Shown: positions 37,549-48,859, counted from the stretch's first letter. The stretch is 64,000 bases of DNA from Kappaphycus alvarezii (GCA_002205965.3 NADL03000739.1:496001-560000); one strand, 5' to 3'. Program-made: numbers and translations. The notes: generated by a model not told the origin, from the letters alone.

Positions 37549-37670
37549 TGGCCCACATGTGCAGCGTCTGTGATATTTGCGTGCGGCGTCTGTGATATTC
37601 GTGCATCGCATTTACACAGAATTTAGTCACCCTATTCAAATTTAATTTTGTAGCGTCTTCTCTGTGTTTC
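37549..37670 (-). repeat. Right copy of the inverted repeat
   Basis: It is inverted relative to 36,612-36,713 and contains an internal short duplication (CGTCTGTGATATT at about 37,565 and 37,588). It lies immediately outside the left gypsy LTR. Confidence 0.8.
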
Positions 37671-37689
37671 ATATGTTGGTAGAGGTCGC

Positions 37690-37906
37690 TGTGTGCCTCT
37701 GATAGCTCGCGCGCAACAGACGCTTCGCCTACATATATAGGCAAGCACCGAAATGCACGTGGGCAGAAGCGGCCGGCGCTTCCTGGAAAACAAATAAATA
37801 TCAGCACTGTAGTCTAAAAATACAAATACGACAGTACAGTATTTACTGTACTATACTTAAAATAATTAAAACAATCCAGAATTCAACGTTTGTCCTCATC
37901 ACCACA
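37690..37906 (-). repeat. gypsy LTR, left copy
   Basis: It is 217 bp, starts TGTG and ends CACA. It shares GACGCTTCGCCTACAT, AGCGGCCGGCGCTTCCT and CAGCACTGTAGTCTAAAAAT with the right copy. Confidence 0.8.
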
Positions 37907-38034
37907 CTGCCTCCAAAACGGACCACGGGGCCGCAAACTGTACTGTACGTTTTAGTATTTCAATTACCAGCCATTCCAGCCTTTTCAAGCCGAACCTAGA
38001 CATCAACACACCTGTTTATTCATTCCTGCTTCCC

Positions 38035-38350
38035 CAGCTTGGTTCTTGGCTTTCGGGCCTTCTTGTTTGTCTCCTGTGCTTCCGTGGCACTCCTTCTCGG
38101 CTGCGCTTCTTCGCTGGGTCTCATGGGCTTTTGTACCTCCATAGCTGGTTTACCTTCTAACTTGCGCGCTTCTGTCGTGCGCCTTCTGTCTCGCGCGCTT
38201 TGTGGGTTGTTCTTCTCTGCTTACTCGCCTTTGCCGTTTTCTCCCATTGACCTTCTCTACTAGTGCTCCTTGGCTTGTTCGCCTGTGCGTCTGGTGCGCT
38301 TTCTTGTCTCTAGAGCCTTGTTGGCTTGTGCCTCTCCTCGTCATCCTATT
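38035..38350. other. A-poor, T/C/G-rich stretch
   Basis: Adenine is scarce on the plus strand for about 300 bases, with many CTTGGC, GCGCTT and TTCTCG words. The open frames on both strands here (75-80 codons) follow from the composition and match nothing. It lies between the gypsy integrase and the left LTR. Confidence 0.6.
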
Positions 38351-39054
38351 CTTCTCGGCTTGCAGTGGCACAACGACGGTGATGTGGAAGCTGAGGTACG
38401 GAGGGCAGTTTCAGACTGATCTTATACTCATGGAAGCTGATCCTTAGTTGTGCACAAACACCGCAATGGCGAGGACAAAGCATTGGAGAGGTTGAGCACA
38501 GGAGGGACGCAAAGCGTCGCTGGAGAAGATCGGAGAGGATGTCGAGGGAACCTATGCTGAAGTCCAGTCCAAGTAAACTCCGCATACAAGGGCATGTCGC
38601 GGCCGTTATGGAGAGCAATAGAGGGTGAAAGGTAAGGTGGATAGATTCAAGCGGTAGAGTTTACGGTGATTCAACAGGTTCCATCAGTTGACTTTCCTCT
38701 GCGTTGTACTTCATTTCTTCAAATTTTGACGGGCGTTGATGCTCCTTAGAAGACTATCCATCCAAAATCTGAGGGTGACCAATGAAGATCTTGAAGGCAT
38801 GCATATGAAACCAACAAAAAAACATGTAATTCAAGCAATATAAAAAGCAACAGAACAAAATATATTATTCGAAGAAACAGGAGACAAGTTCTGCTAAATT
38901 GTAACTCTGCGACCGCTATGATAAGCGAGAATGGAGGGCACTTATTTTGGAAGTTTCTGGGCGAACCATAGAAGTAACCAAACGCCTTGTGCGGATGAAC
39001 TACGGTAGTGACGTCCAACAGACGAGGTCGGTCAATACTTTGGGTGATCTCCTT

Positions 39055-40050
39055 TCAGTATTTGGCACGGCCCGAAGAATCTTGACTTGAGAGCTGGTCA
39101 TTTAAATTTTGTCGGTAGGCCGCCCCGTGTGTGACAAGGAACCAATCGCCGACGTTGAACCCTACAGGTTCCGCGACTGCCTTATTTATCAATACACGCT
39201 CTTGGTCATCCCTTCTTCGTGACCGGAGTGCCACGTTTGCTAACAACTCCAGTCGGCTATGGCTCTCTGAGGCGTTAGAAATGAGAGCTATTGCATCTGA
39301 TGATTCTATTCGCGGCAAAGTTTCGTACATCAACTCGAACCGGGGTGTTCTGGAGGCGAGACGACGACAGTATCCATACAAAACGTTCGGAAATCCTTCC
39401 TCCCAATCTATTCCCTGGCCTAGAATCATTATCTTGACAGCAGTCTTGATGATGCGTACCATCCTCTCGGCTCTACCATTCGGCACGGGGTCGTAGGCCA
39501 AAATAGTGCTCCAAGTGATTCCGTGTTTCCCCAAAAATGTGATAAGAGAAGTAGCGGTGAAGCATCCGGCGTAGTCGGATACAAATGTCTTCCGGGGACC
39601 AAAGTGGAACAATAATTTTTTCTGTATAAACTGAGCAACAGTTCCAGCCGAAGAATCTCCGGTGGACGAGCAATTGTCCAACCCGTTGAATTCTCTACTA
39701 CTATGATCAAAAACTTCTTCCCGCCTTTCCACTTCGGAAGCGGCTCAGTGAAAGCAATCGAATAAGTCTCAAATATGCTTGACAGCGTGATTTTCAGGCT
39801 CGTTCGGTGAGGTGGAACCGGGTTTATCTTCTGGCATTCCTCACAACTTTTCACGTACTTTTGGATGTCCCTATGCATGTACGGCCACCAGCAGCGGTCA
39901 GAAATGAACCTCTTCGTGGTTTCAGTTTCCTAATGCCCACTATCGTCGTGGAGGCTGTCGATTATCGACGTCCTATCCTCAAGTAAGGGGACAGTCTTGA
40001 GTCCCATTTCCGTGCGTCGTAGTATTATCCCCTCCAAAATCATGAAACGC
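39055..40050 (-). pseudogene. Integrase part of the gypsy fossil
   Basis: H2C2 zinc-binding region (about 40,000-39,830) with CEECQKINP, followed by the DDE core (about 39,790-39,200) and a GDWFLV-like C-terminal SH3-type segment near 39,140. It is broken, as part of the fossil. Confidence 0.75.
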
Positions 40051-40581
40051 TTCTTCATGTCCTTGATTGCACTCCTCTTGGTGTCGTCTTCTTCTTCGAT
40101 CTTAAACTCCTGCAGATTTCACGCCGCATTAGATAAGTCCACCATCGATATGATTTTAACGCGGAAAGACTGTATAAAGGCAATCCACGTCCTTCAGGGA
40201 GCCACAAATGTCTTCAATGTTGAGTCCAACTTTTAAAACTTGCCAGATGACGTTTTGAAGGTCTTTTTTATTGATGAAATGTTCGAAAAATATTTTGCTT
40301 GACAATGAAGTAGTCTTTTGCCTCGTCTACAACTTTGCCATTCGAGGCGAAGGTTTCGTAGTAGAAATTAAAAGCCACGCCGTCTATGTGTCCAAGGAGA
40401 GTGAGTGCTTTCTCTGTATTGGGTCCAGAGATCATTCGGACGTTTTCATAGATAAAGAAGAATGTTCAGACATCGGTAGTGCCGTCGAACACTACCGCGC
40501 TGGCGCCAGGAGTTTCAATCCTGCGCAAGAGTACCATGTTGGTATCGACTTTGAAGTTCGTATCGGAGGCAGTAGTTACCG

Positions 40582-40800
40582 TGTGGGCCTCGCGCGCACC
40601 CGACGCTTCGCCTACATCTATAAGCAAGCGCCGAAATGTATGTCGCCAAAAGCGGCCGGCGCTTCCTAGAAAATAAATAGATTTCACAGCACTGTAGTCT
40701 AAAAATACAAATATAACTCGTACAGTGCATTATTGTACTGTAATGAACTTAAAAATAGTTAAAAGCAATCCAGAATGCAAAATTTTTCCCCATCAACACA
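40582..40800 (-). repeat. gypsy LTR, right copy
   Basis: It is 219 bp, TGTG...CACA, in the same orientation as 37,690-37,906, and lies just upstream of the gag-like trace on the minus strand. Confidence 0.8.
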
Positions 40801-40964
40801 TACAAATTAAAGTGATCAAGGAGGGAAATTGGGTGGTATTGGCTTTACTCGAATAGGTTGTGAATTGGGTAAATTGGGTCAATGCTCGGAATGCTATAAC
40901 AAGGGTACTGCAATAACCTTTTCAAATACAATCCTACTCGATCCTACGCTTACTCGTCACTGTT

Positions 40965-41574
40965 CTACTTCTGACATCCCTCCTCTCCCTCCGCGTTGGC
41001 AATGTCATCATCGATGTCATTACCTTCTTCAAATTTCAAATCGTTCCAATCCATCCAACTTGCCGGCACCCACAACCGCTCGGTTCCGCACGGTCCCCAA
41101 AGTTCCAATCCCGTTCCCTTCTCGGTGCTCGTACTGTCCCCACTCCCTCGCCAAGTTGACGCCGACCCATAGACGCCTTGGGTTTTGTTTGACATAACGG
41201 CGGCTTCGAAGATTCGGAAGATTGGAGCTGCTCGCCACCAGAAGGTGGCGAGCTTGGAGTTTTCGGTTGTTCCACCAGGATTGTAGAGGGCCTGTTTGTT
41301 TGGGGAACAGAGGGCGCCAGTTCTGGCACCGAGCGTAACCCACCATAGATGGTAAACAAGTGGTCTCCATTGAAAATCAACGTCATCCTTCTTGCGCACC
41401 ATCCGGGGGCGACAGGTGGCGGTACTTTGAACACGGGTATCGACGAGATCGGGACAGCGAGAGCGCAGCGGTCGTGGCGTATTGATCTGCACGTGAAACC
41501 CGTTTGACCGGCAGAAGTGGCCGCGCCCGCACCCGACGACATGTCGCACGGGGCGGGCGCCGAAAGCAGCGCAA
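40965..41574 (-). CDS. Hypothetical GC-rich open frames between two retroelements
   Basis: Two long frames overlap on the minus strand: 240 codons ending at 40,965 and 168 codons starting with ATG at 41,542 (MSSGAGAATSAGQTGF). The shorter frame has a cleaner start and a proline/serine-rich C-terminal half. The longer ends in an acidic tail (EEGNDIDDDIANAEGEEG). I recognise no family. The GC content is higher than in neighbouring DNA, and a perfect 10-bp hairpin (41,230-41,253, loop AGAA) lies inside. It could be a gag remnant of an unrelated retroelement or a small host gene. The two frames cannot both be real. Confidence 0.25.
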
Positions 41575-41715
41575 TTTTGAAGCTCTGAACTTTTTGGGTT
41601 GAGTGATGAGAGGGGAGATTGTGGAGAACGGGATATATTAGGTTTACATGAATGGGATGGTATACTTAATTTTCCTGCTAAGGGCAATCACAGACTCGGA
41701 CTACTGTAAGTAGGG

Positions 41716-41720
41716 TAACC
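41716..41720. repeat. Target-site duplication of the copia element (left)
   Basis: TAACC directly before the left LTR equals TAACC at 48,855-48,859 after the right LTR. Five bases is the usual copia length. Confidence 0.85.
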
Positions 41721-42095
41721 TTTAGAATGCGCGGTGTCAGCGAGAGGGAGCGCGGAAGGAAAGCACAGTGAACGGGTACAAAGGTCCCCCGGATGCAGTT
41801 GCAGTCCCGTATTTGGTTTAGTAGGAATCACTAGAAAGGTCGATATTTCTCTCTGAATCCCGAAAAAAAACCCTTCCTCTCCTCACGGCCCGATCGGACA
41901 GTGAGGGCTTATATATCCGTTCGATAGCTATATGTAGAATAGCAGATACAGTAGACAATAGCCACTGTATTACCGGGAGCACTAAAGTAGTACTGCCACT
42001 TGGCTGTTTAGGACACAAATCATTGGATCTGCCAAGTCAGATCTGTCGTGGTCAGTGATTGGCCGAGACCGGTTGTACAGTATACACTGTACACA
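41721..42095 (-). repeat. copia 3' LTR
   Basis: It is 375 bp. It aligns with the right LTR from ATGCGCGGTGT to the terminal CTGTACACA. The first bases read TTTAGA where the sibling reads TGTAGT. Confidence 0.9.
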
Positions 42096-42103
42096 TACCC
42101 CCC
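42096..42103 (-). other. copia polypurine tract
   Basis: TACCCCCC on the plus strand reads GGGGGGTA on the minus strand immediately before the 3' LTR, the position and composition expected for plus-strand priming. Confidence 0.7.
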
Positions 42104-42849
42104 GATTGGGCCGAAACGGTCCTTATACAGTAAAAGGCCCAATTAATTAAAATCCCTGAACTGAATAATAAGAAATGTAAAATATAAGTGTGCACGCCGA
42201 TTAAATTGAAATTAGCCGTTTGCCATACGAAGTACAGCACAGTGAACCATATAAACGCCTTATTATTGGTCCAGAACGAACATATTTTGGCACCGTGAAA
42301 AAAACAATAAAAAACTGCATCTTTGATGTCAGCAATGTTTGCCAAATAAAGCACTTGACAAAAGCAATCGACGTCCGATCCGTCGAGAGGTTGTACATAT
42401 CACCCCCAATCTTCTTCGGCATTCGCAGTTCTTCTTCAGCCACAGCGTTTATCCGCCATGTCTTCTTCCCCAAGGTTTCCATTCAACAATCCAGACCTTG
42501 TGAATGCCCACGCCCGCATTCAGACACTACCCCTTTCACCCCCTTGAAATGACCATTGCTTTCCTTTGTGCTAGTTCGACAGCAATTCCCTCGTAGGTGA
42601 CACTTCAGATGTCATTTTTGTCAGCGCAACAGGCCCAAAATTTGACCTGGACGAAAGTGATTCTTCGATCGTGAGCGACATGTCACCCAAACCATCACCA
42701 ACGATTGGTAGATGATGAGGCGGTAGAGGCAGATTTCGCCGAAGAAGACTGTACACCCCAAACAGTGGACACGTGTTCAACATGTTGATCTCCTTGGGAC
42801 AGAAGAGTGAGTAGGAAATTAGAATTCGATTTATTCTCAATTAAAATAA

Positions 42850-44760
42850 AGGATGGCCAATTGGTTGGAGTGGTTCCACATATCCCGCTTGTCCAATTAT
42901 CCGAATCAAGGAAAAAGGTCCATATTGCACAGGTGCTCGTATACAGTGCATTATTCGAAGTCGGCACCAGTTAATGTATGTTTCAAGAAACGTGGCACAC
43001 GTAATCAAACTTGCAAACCTGTAACGAAAAAATCCAATATCATTGAACGGAAACGCAAGTCCATAATCAAGCAGTGTAACAAGGTCATGGTATAAGCGGC
43101 CACCGTGATGGCACACAATCGGAAAATAGTTTGTGGCCTCAATGAATCACTGGATATCCGTTTCGATTTCCTCTTTTGGTTTGACTCTTCCGGCTTCATG
43201 AAGAATATCAGAGTGCGAGAGTCCAAGAGCACAGTTTTGATTTAGTTTGCGGAAGGTGCCAAAGTTCCTCTTTGTCAAGGCATCAGCGATGTTGTTCGCG
43301 CCGTTTATCCATTGCATAACAGCGATTTCTCCTGACTCCAAGGAGTCTCTCAACCTTTCGACTGTTAGTCGCAGCCTGTAATCGCGACCTTCGTGAAGAG
43401 TGGTGGTTGTCGAGTAGAGTCCATGTGAGCCAACTGTGAAGACAAGAGGCAGGGAACGATCAGCCGCGTACATATTCGACAAGCAGTATGCCATGAGTAC
43501 AGCCCGATCGGTTGACTCTGCAGCTGCTAGTATCTCCGCTCCATGGACGAAAACAAGACTCGAGCCTGATTAGAGCTGTGCCAGTCGATGGCATGGAATA
43601 TCATAGAGTTCGGAAAGAAGATCCCAGAGAAGTAACTTGTTTGGCGGTAGGACGATTTGCGTTGGCTCTCGTCAGAGAAGGCTAAGTAAGCCGCATCGTT
43701 GCTACCGACATCATTATTAGAAGGCACTACATACGTGAAGACCCGGAGAGAGCTGTCGAATTTCATGGAGAGCGCGATTGGCTTCACTCAAGTGGTGCAC
43801 TCTCAGATCGGAGGTCCATTGCTGCAAAGTACTCGATAAAAAGGCAGCAGGGCTGAAAATTCCATGACCAATCCAATTAAGCTGTCCAGCAAGTGCTTGG
43901 AATGACTTAATCTCATCCGGTGAGCATTTAGCTTCTTGGTCTTTCCTCCTAATACGGTCTAATGGGATTTTTTCAATGGTTTCCATGTATTCCTTCATCG
44001 AGACAGTGATTTTAGGTCAGTCTCTTGAAGTATATGGAGTCTATTGAAGACCAGGTTCGACAGAGAAATTAATCTGCCGACCTTGAATCGGTTAGAAATC
44101 GCATCATGGAAATCTTGAATCTGTTGAGCGTGGCCGGCAAGTAGGAAATCGTCCACAACTTTGGCGACAATGAGAAGCAAATTTCCAGATAGATCCCGTT
44201 TCAAAAAATAGTTGTTTCATTCCAGGAACGCATTCAAGCCCACTGCTAACATCCATTCTTCAACTGCTAGTTGTCACAGCCGGCCTGATTCCACAAGACC
44301 GTAGGCGGTGACGAGCAGCTTCCACACGAAGAAGCTGCTCTTTGTCCATCCTTTCGGCAAGCGGGCATATACGTTTCAATTCAACGGTCCGGATTGGAGG
44401 AAAGCGCCAGAAATATCTATCGTCGCCAAGGAAAACCAAAGTGTCGCTGCAGCAGAAAAAAGATCCCGTATTATAGGGAATTGAGCCCTTGCTGAGTCCT
44501 TACGGATGAAGTTCTTCTCCTTATCCCTGTTACCATGTGGAACAAATCTGCACTTCAATTTCAATTTGTTTGATTCTCCATCAATTTTGACTTGGAAAAA
44601 ACAATGCGAAGATATGAGATTTGCATCTCTTGGTAGGGTTCTAATATTGACTTCCTCGTACGCGTTTTTATCCCGGTAATAAGACTTTTCCTTCTGTATA
44701 GATTCATCAGTAATCCACCTTGGCGCCATTGAAACGATCTTATTTTCCGTCACAGTATCA
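42850..44760 (-). pseudogene. RT-RNase H part of the copia fossil
   Basis: RT markers KCRFVPHGN and DISGAFLQS (44,600-44,380), the VVDDFLLAG box (about 44,150), a copia-type thumb/connection region with FQALAGQLNWIGHGIFSPAA (about 43,900-43,840), and an RNase H ending in WINGANNIADALTKRNFGTF (about 43,320-43,250). It is broken, as part of the fossil. Confidence 0.85.
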
Positions 44761-44999
44761 TAACCAATTGCATTTCAAATTTGCCGAAGTATGGTTTGCT
44801 TCTGTGATTTCAACTCTTGCGGTAACTTTGTATTATCCGCGAGAGGGCTGGTTCCAACATCTTTGTCCGGTCGACTGGTTGGAGTATTCTGAATTACGTC
44901 AAATTCGACATCCTTGAACGTAGCCCGATTGGAATTATTCTTGGTCACAAGGAACGAAGACGACTGCGGAACGATTATCCGATTTTTCTGGATGTCATC

Positions 45000-46440
45000 G
45001 ATACGACTCGAGAACAATGAAAAACGATGTTCTTCATTGACGCTTGGCTTCGAGATTGTTCAGTCTCTGGTATTGGTCGTGGTATAGAAGCAGACAGGAG
45101 AGGTTCAGCGGCAACAGATGAACCTTCTTCATCCAACGGGATCTGATTGCCCTATCCTTGTTCTTAATCCTCAATACTGTCCAACTCTTGCGAAACAGAT
45201 GAAGAGGGGTATAGCCGTATGTCCTCGTATGCGACTTTCAGGTGTTTCCTGGTTCCGTATTTGCTCCGTTTGAGATCGAAGAAATGTTCTTTTGCGTTTT
45301 GGACGTAACCAAATCCCAAACACCATGTTTTGTTTGCTTCTCAAAGAAGTACACTGGGGTTCCTCTCGTCAAAATATTTGACGGAAACAGTGTTAGGCGA
45401 TCGAGATATCAACATCGTTGAGAGCGTGCGGCGTGCAACTTGCTAATAATGTGCGTCAATTAGCTCGGAGTCCACTGGCATCTGTGGCAGACCAAAGAAT
45501 AGATGGTTTGTATCCTCTTGCAAGTTCAAAGGCACTGACACGATTATTTCCACAAAGAAGATTCGTTGCAAGTACGGCTCTTGAGAAGATTTCCGGAACC
45601 GTGACCGAAGTACCACGTGTGTTTCGTTCGTGCAATGCATCCTTGAGAATATGCAGTGACATCTGAAGTAGGGTGAAGTTTGCACTTTCTACTAAACCGA
45701 TTTTGCTATGTCTCCTCGCAGGACGAGGTTTCAGTTTGATGCTATGTTTTTGCAATGTCTTGCAAAATTCATCATTGTCGAATTCTTGATCAAACGATAT
45801 TGATTCAGGGGCTCCATTCGCTGCAATCCAGTGAGTTTCAACGATTCTTCCAGCTTCTTCATATCTCTAGTCGACACAACAACCGTATTGCAGAAGCGTG
45901 AAGCCAGTCTTTAGTGGAGTATTGGGTACTTTATCAATTAAAACCACGTACATGAAATCGATTTGCACGTCCTCGTTAAATGTTCGAAGTGGCCTTTTCA
46001 AGGGTATCTTGCGCACATTGAGCGGACGTTCAGTCGTCTTGCAGCTGGAGCATCTTTCTACGACAGCTCGAGGGCTTGCTCTAAGAGTGGAGAAAGAACT
46101 CCGCCCGTTTGCAGAGATCCTTCATGTCCTTTAGAGGCAAATGCGAGTACAGGTGAAGTTTTGAAGCGAACTCTTTCGCAGATTTTCCCATGAACCGCGA
46201 TGTTTTGCTACCTTCGTCTGCCGAGTCTCCATTGGTTCCAAGCAAAGCCCGCTGGGTCGCAAGGTAGCTTTGGAACTTGGATATTTGGCTCATAACAACA
46301 TGAAGATGAGTTCGAGTTTCTCTACCTTCAGTAACATAGATCGGAAGCACGATTTTGCTATCCGATCCTTCTATTACACCTGGAGGTATAATAAGAACAC
46401 GAGTGTATGCGAATTGAGCACATCCGATTTGCTCAATACA
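45000..46440 (-). pseudogene. Integrase part of the copia fossil
   Basis: The pre-integrase zinc-binding trace LHLYSHLPLKDMKDLCKRA lies near 46,150-46,090. The distal integrase core, with VESANFTLLQM and a VLATNLLCGNNRVSAFELA block, lies near 45,690-45,510. It is broken, as part of the fossil. Confidence 0.75.
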
Positions 46441-46739
46441 CAATTTCCAAGTAGAAGAGGACCATCGCCTTTCGTGATATAGAACGGAATAACGATTTTA
46501 TTCCCTTTCAAATCTTCAAGAGGTAGTCTCCATATGCCGAATGTGAGCTCTCATACTGCAGTTCTGTCCATAACCATGGTAGAATGGCTCACAATCTAAG
46601 GACTCCAACTTGAATTCGATGCCCATCGCTAAAGACAGCGCTACTGCTGACTTAATTCCTCCGACGGATCGGGGAACCCTCGTCCAAAATAGGATTCGGG
46701 TCGTTATGCATGGGTATCAGATCAGACTTGGTAGGGATT

Positions 46740-47980
46740 CCGCTTACCAGGCTCCTTTGCCCTTGGAATGCTTGGAGCCCGGACGAAAATACCCATTGAA
46801 GTTTTCAGGTATTCTGTTTCTTTCGGAATCTTCGTCATGGCGATCTTTTGCTTCTCGAATCTTCAAAGTGGCATAGCTCGGACGCTGGCACTTCAAATCA
46901 CCTCGAGCGTGGTCCTTCCTTCCACAGTCCATGCAGGCTTCTCCGACGAGTTCCGCCAGCATTGTTGACTTCTTCCTCTTGCCATCCCGATCGGATTTGT
47001 AATTATCGCCGTCGTTGCCGTAATCTTCCGCTTCTTTCCGTTGAAAGCGCGATGATTTGACTGGTTTCTGATCCTTGACTCTCGTTGACCATTCTCTTGA
47101 CTTCCAAAGAAACTTCTAACTCTATGGTCAACTGCAGACTCAATTTGAGCCTTTGTTACCGAGGCTTCAGTTCTGTTGGTAGTCTGAGCAAGAAGAGCGG
47201 AGTACATCCACCGCGTCATCCAGACTTAAGGTGCAACGACGACCAGAGAAGCAATGGATTTGGCTATATCTCGAGTACCATTTAGTTTCTTGATATTAAT
47301 CGAAGATGGGCTTGGCATCTCGACACATATCATTGAACCGACCCGTCACTTCCTGATGGAGAGTTTGCCAGTACGACTGGAACTCCCAGAGGCTCTTGCA
47401 ATCGAAACAAAGCTTTCGGTACTCAAAGATATCTTCTGTGCCTCATCCAAAGTCAATGTGAACTTTTTCTCAGCGCGTATCTTCCCTTGCTTCGTTCCTC
47501 CGCCATTCCAATAAGTCTGAGCTTGGCATTGGTAAGGGACGCTTCTGAGAGAGAGGCGTTTTGAGCAGGGTTATTGCCAGTACTTCTCCGATTTGAGATT
47601 GACTGGTTGAGCCTGCTTTCATTAGGTGCTCGCGGCGAGTCCGCGAAACCTAGACACATAACGGTTCAAGTCTTCATTGTTCTTGCGCTTGCAAGAAGTC
47701 ACCTTATTGAAGGAATCAATGAGGCGAGTAACACGGAGATGGGAGGATCTTGGGCAATCAAGTCCACGATCTCTTGCACAGCTTTGACTTGGTTTCCTGC
47801 TTGTAATCGATCTTTCTTGCTCTTTCGCTTCGTCTACAAGACTCTTCTGAGCTTGGCGAAGACCTCGATCGTATAGTTGACGTCCAAGTGTGTGGAATAC
47901 CGTTTTGTAGAAATTTTTCTCTCCCTTCTCGGTTGCAGTTTCAAAAGTCAATCCCAACTTGCAAATTTCTTTCTCCACGA
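46740..47980 (-). pseudogene. gag part of the copia fossil
   Basis: The N-terminal part near 47,980-47,620 contains LGRQLYDRGLRQAQ and NEDLNRYVSRFRGLA, a capsid-like helical pattern. The zinc knuckle lies near 46,930-46,880. The relic at 2.5-2.75 kb matches the N-terminal part. It is broken, as part of the fossil. Confidence 0.75.
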
Positions 47981-48046
47981 TAGGAGGTCTTGGTCCGGCT
48001 CGAATACCGGAGGGTTCATCATGCCAAAACCTTTCTCAAAGTCCTT

Positions 48047-48060
48047 CCTGGGCCCATAAC
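48047..48060 (-). other. Primer-binding site, initiator-Met half-tRNA type
   Basis: On the minus strand, directly after the 5' LTR, the sequence is GTTATGGGCCCAGG. It is nearly complementary to the anticodon stem-loop of eukaryotic initiator methionine tRNA (GGGCUCAUAACCC). Use of that internal half-tRNA is known for Drosophila copia and yeast Ty5. Confidence 0.7.
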
Positions 48061-48854
48061 TGTAGTATGCGCGGTGTTAGCGAGGGAGATCGGGAAGGAA
48101 GGCACAGTGAACGGGTACAAAGGTCCCCCGGGATGCAGTTGCAGTCCCGTATTTGGTTGTTTAGTAGGAGTCACTAGAAAGGTCTATATTTCTCTCTGAA
48201 TCCCAAAAACTTTGCCTCTCCTCACGCCCCGATTGGACAGTGAGGTCTTATATAGCCGTTCGAAGCTATAGAATTTCAGATACAGTAGGCGATAGCCACT
48301 GTATTACCGGGAGCACCGTACAGTAGTACTGCCACTTGGCTGTTTAAGTGTCGAAGTTACGATGCATTACAGTACGAGCGAGTCGATTGTATACAGTTCT
48401 GACAAAGCCACTGAAAGGTCGACACAATCCGATTTGCACTTTGTCGACTCACTCTGCAAAGAGTCGCACCCTTTCTACTTGTTTGTTTGTTTATTGTCGT
48501 TGCATTTGTTTATTGTGATAGCATTTGTTTGCGTATTTGCTTGTGATGAAGAACGGTGTCTACTGGTTATAAGTTGGAGAAACAGTGAGTAAAGGGTTGA
48601 AGGAAGGTAGAGTATTGAGTAAATGAATCATTAGACCAAAGTGTGAAGGTCGTGCTCTCAACTTCGTTCGCGGCTGAGGCCCACTTCAGCGCTCGGGGGC
48701 TGAGGTGAGAACAGCATCTTGGCATGTGAATGCCAATTGAAAGACAGCTATGTGCTGTCACGACATTAGGACACAAATTATTGGATCTGCCAAGTCAGAT
48801 CCGTCGTGGCCTGTGATTGGCCGAGACCGGTCGTACAGTGTACACTGTACGACA
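48061..48854 (-). repeat. copia 5' LTR, interrupted by an insertion
   Basis: It starts TGTAGTATGCGCGG and ends CTGTACGACA. It is about 375 bp once the 48,349-48,765 insertion is excluded. An 18-bp perfect palindrome GTACAGTGTACACTGTAC (48,834-48,851) lies at its outer end. Confidence 0.9.
48349..48765. mobile_element. Solo-LTR-like insertion nested in the copia LTR
   Basis: The left LTR shows the empty site (TGTTTAGGACACAA). Here the same site is split by 417 bp beginning TGTCG and ending CGACA, flanked by TTAAG and TTAGG. TG...CA ends with a short terminal inverted repeat and a near-perfect 5-bp duplication fit a solo LTR. A MITE with a 3-bp TTA duplication is the alternative. It has no coding content. 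Confidence 0.7.
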
Positions 48855-48859
48855 TAACC
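48855..48859. repeat. Target-site duplication of the copia element (right)
   Basis: TAACC, identical to 41,716-41,720. Confidence 0.85.

Larger units (their letters stand above)
37690..40800 (-). mobile_element. Shortened Ty3/gypsy element fossil
   Basis: The parts on the minus strand are a 5' LTR (40,582-40,800), a gag-like trace (about 40,560-40,270), an integrase (about 40,050-39,060), and a presumed 3' LTR (37,690-37,906). The integrase has the H2C2 zinc-binding block, including MHRDIQKYVKSCEECQ, and the core with FVSDYAGCF and a NGRAERMVR block, both standard Ty3/gypsy integrase signatures. Protease and RT were not recognised between gag and integrase, so the copy looks internally shortened. 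Several breaks are present. The LTRs match only around four in five positions by eye and no target duplication was found, so this is an older insertion. It is also possible that the left LTR belongs to a second copy, because leader-like sequence lies outside it. Confidence 0.65.
41721..48854 (-). mobile_element. Full-length Ty1/copia element, broken
   Basis: LTR-to-LTR element on the minus strand with a TAACC target duplication. The parts run in copia order: gag (about 47,980-46,740) with a CCHC-type zinc knuckle starting CMDCGRKDHARGD; the pre-integrase block and integrase (about 46,440-45,000), including LHLYSHLPLKDMKDLCKRA and an ARRHSKIGLVESAN block; RT (about 44,760-43,560), with DISGAFLQS and the VVDDFLLAG active-site box; and RNase H (about 43,500-42,850) ending with the NxADALTK signature. 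A primer site and a purine tract flank the LTRs. The LTRs agree at roughly nine in ten positions by eye, pointing to an intermediate age. The coding part has many breaks, of the order of a dozen or more. A 0.42-kb element later inserted into the 5' LTR. Confidence 0.9.

Noticed and set aside
38039-38371. Overlapping plus and minus frames of about 75 codons
   Set aside because: They result from the A-poor base composition, with low-complexity translations on both strands.
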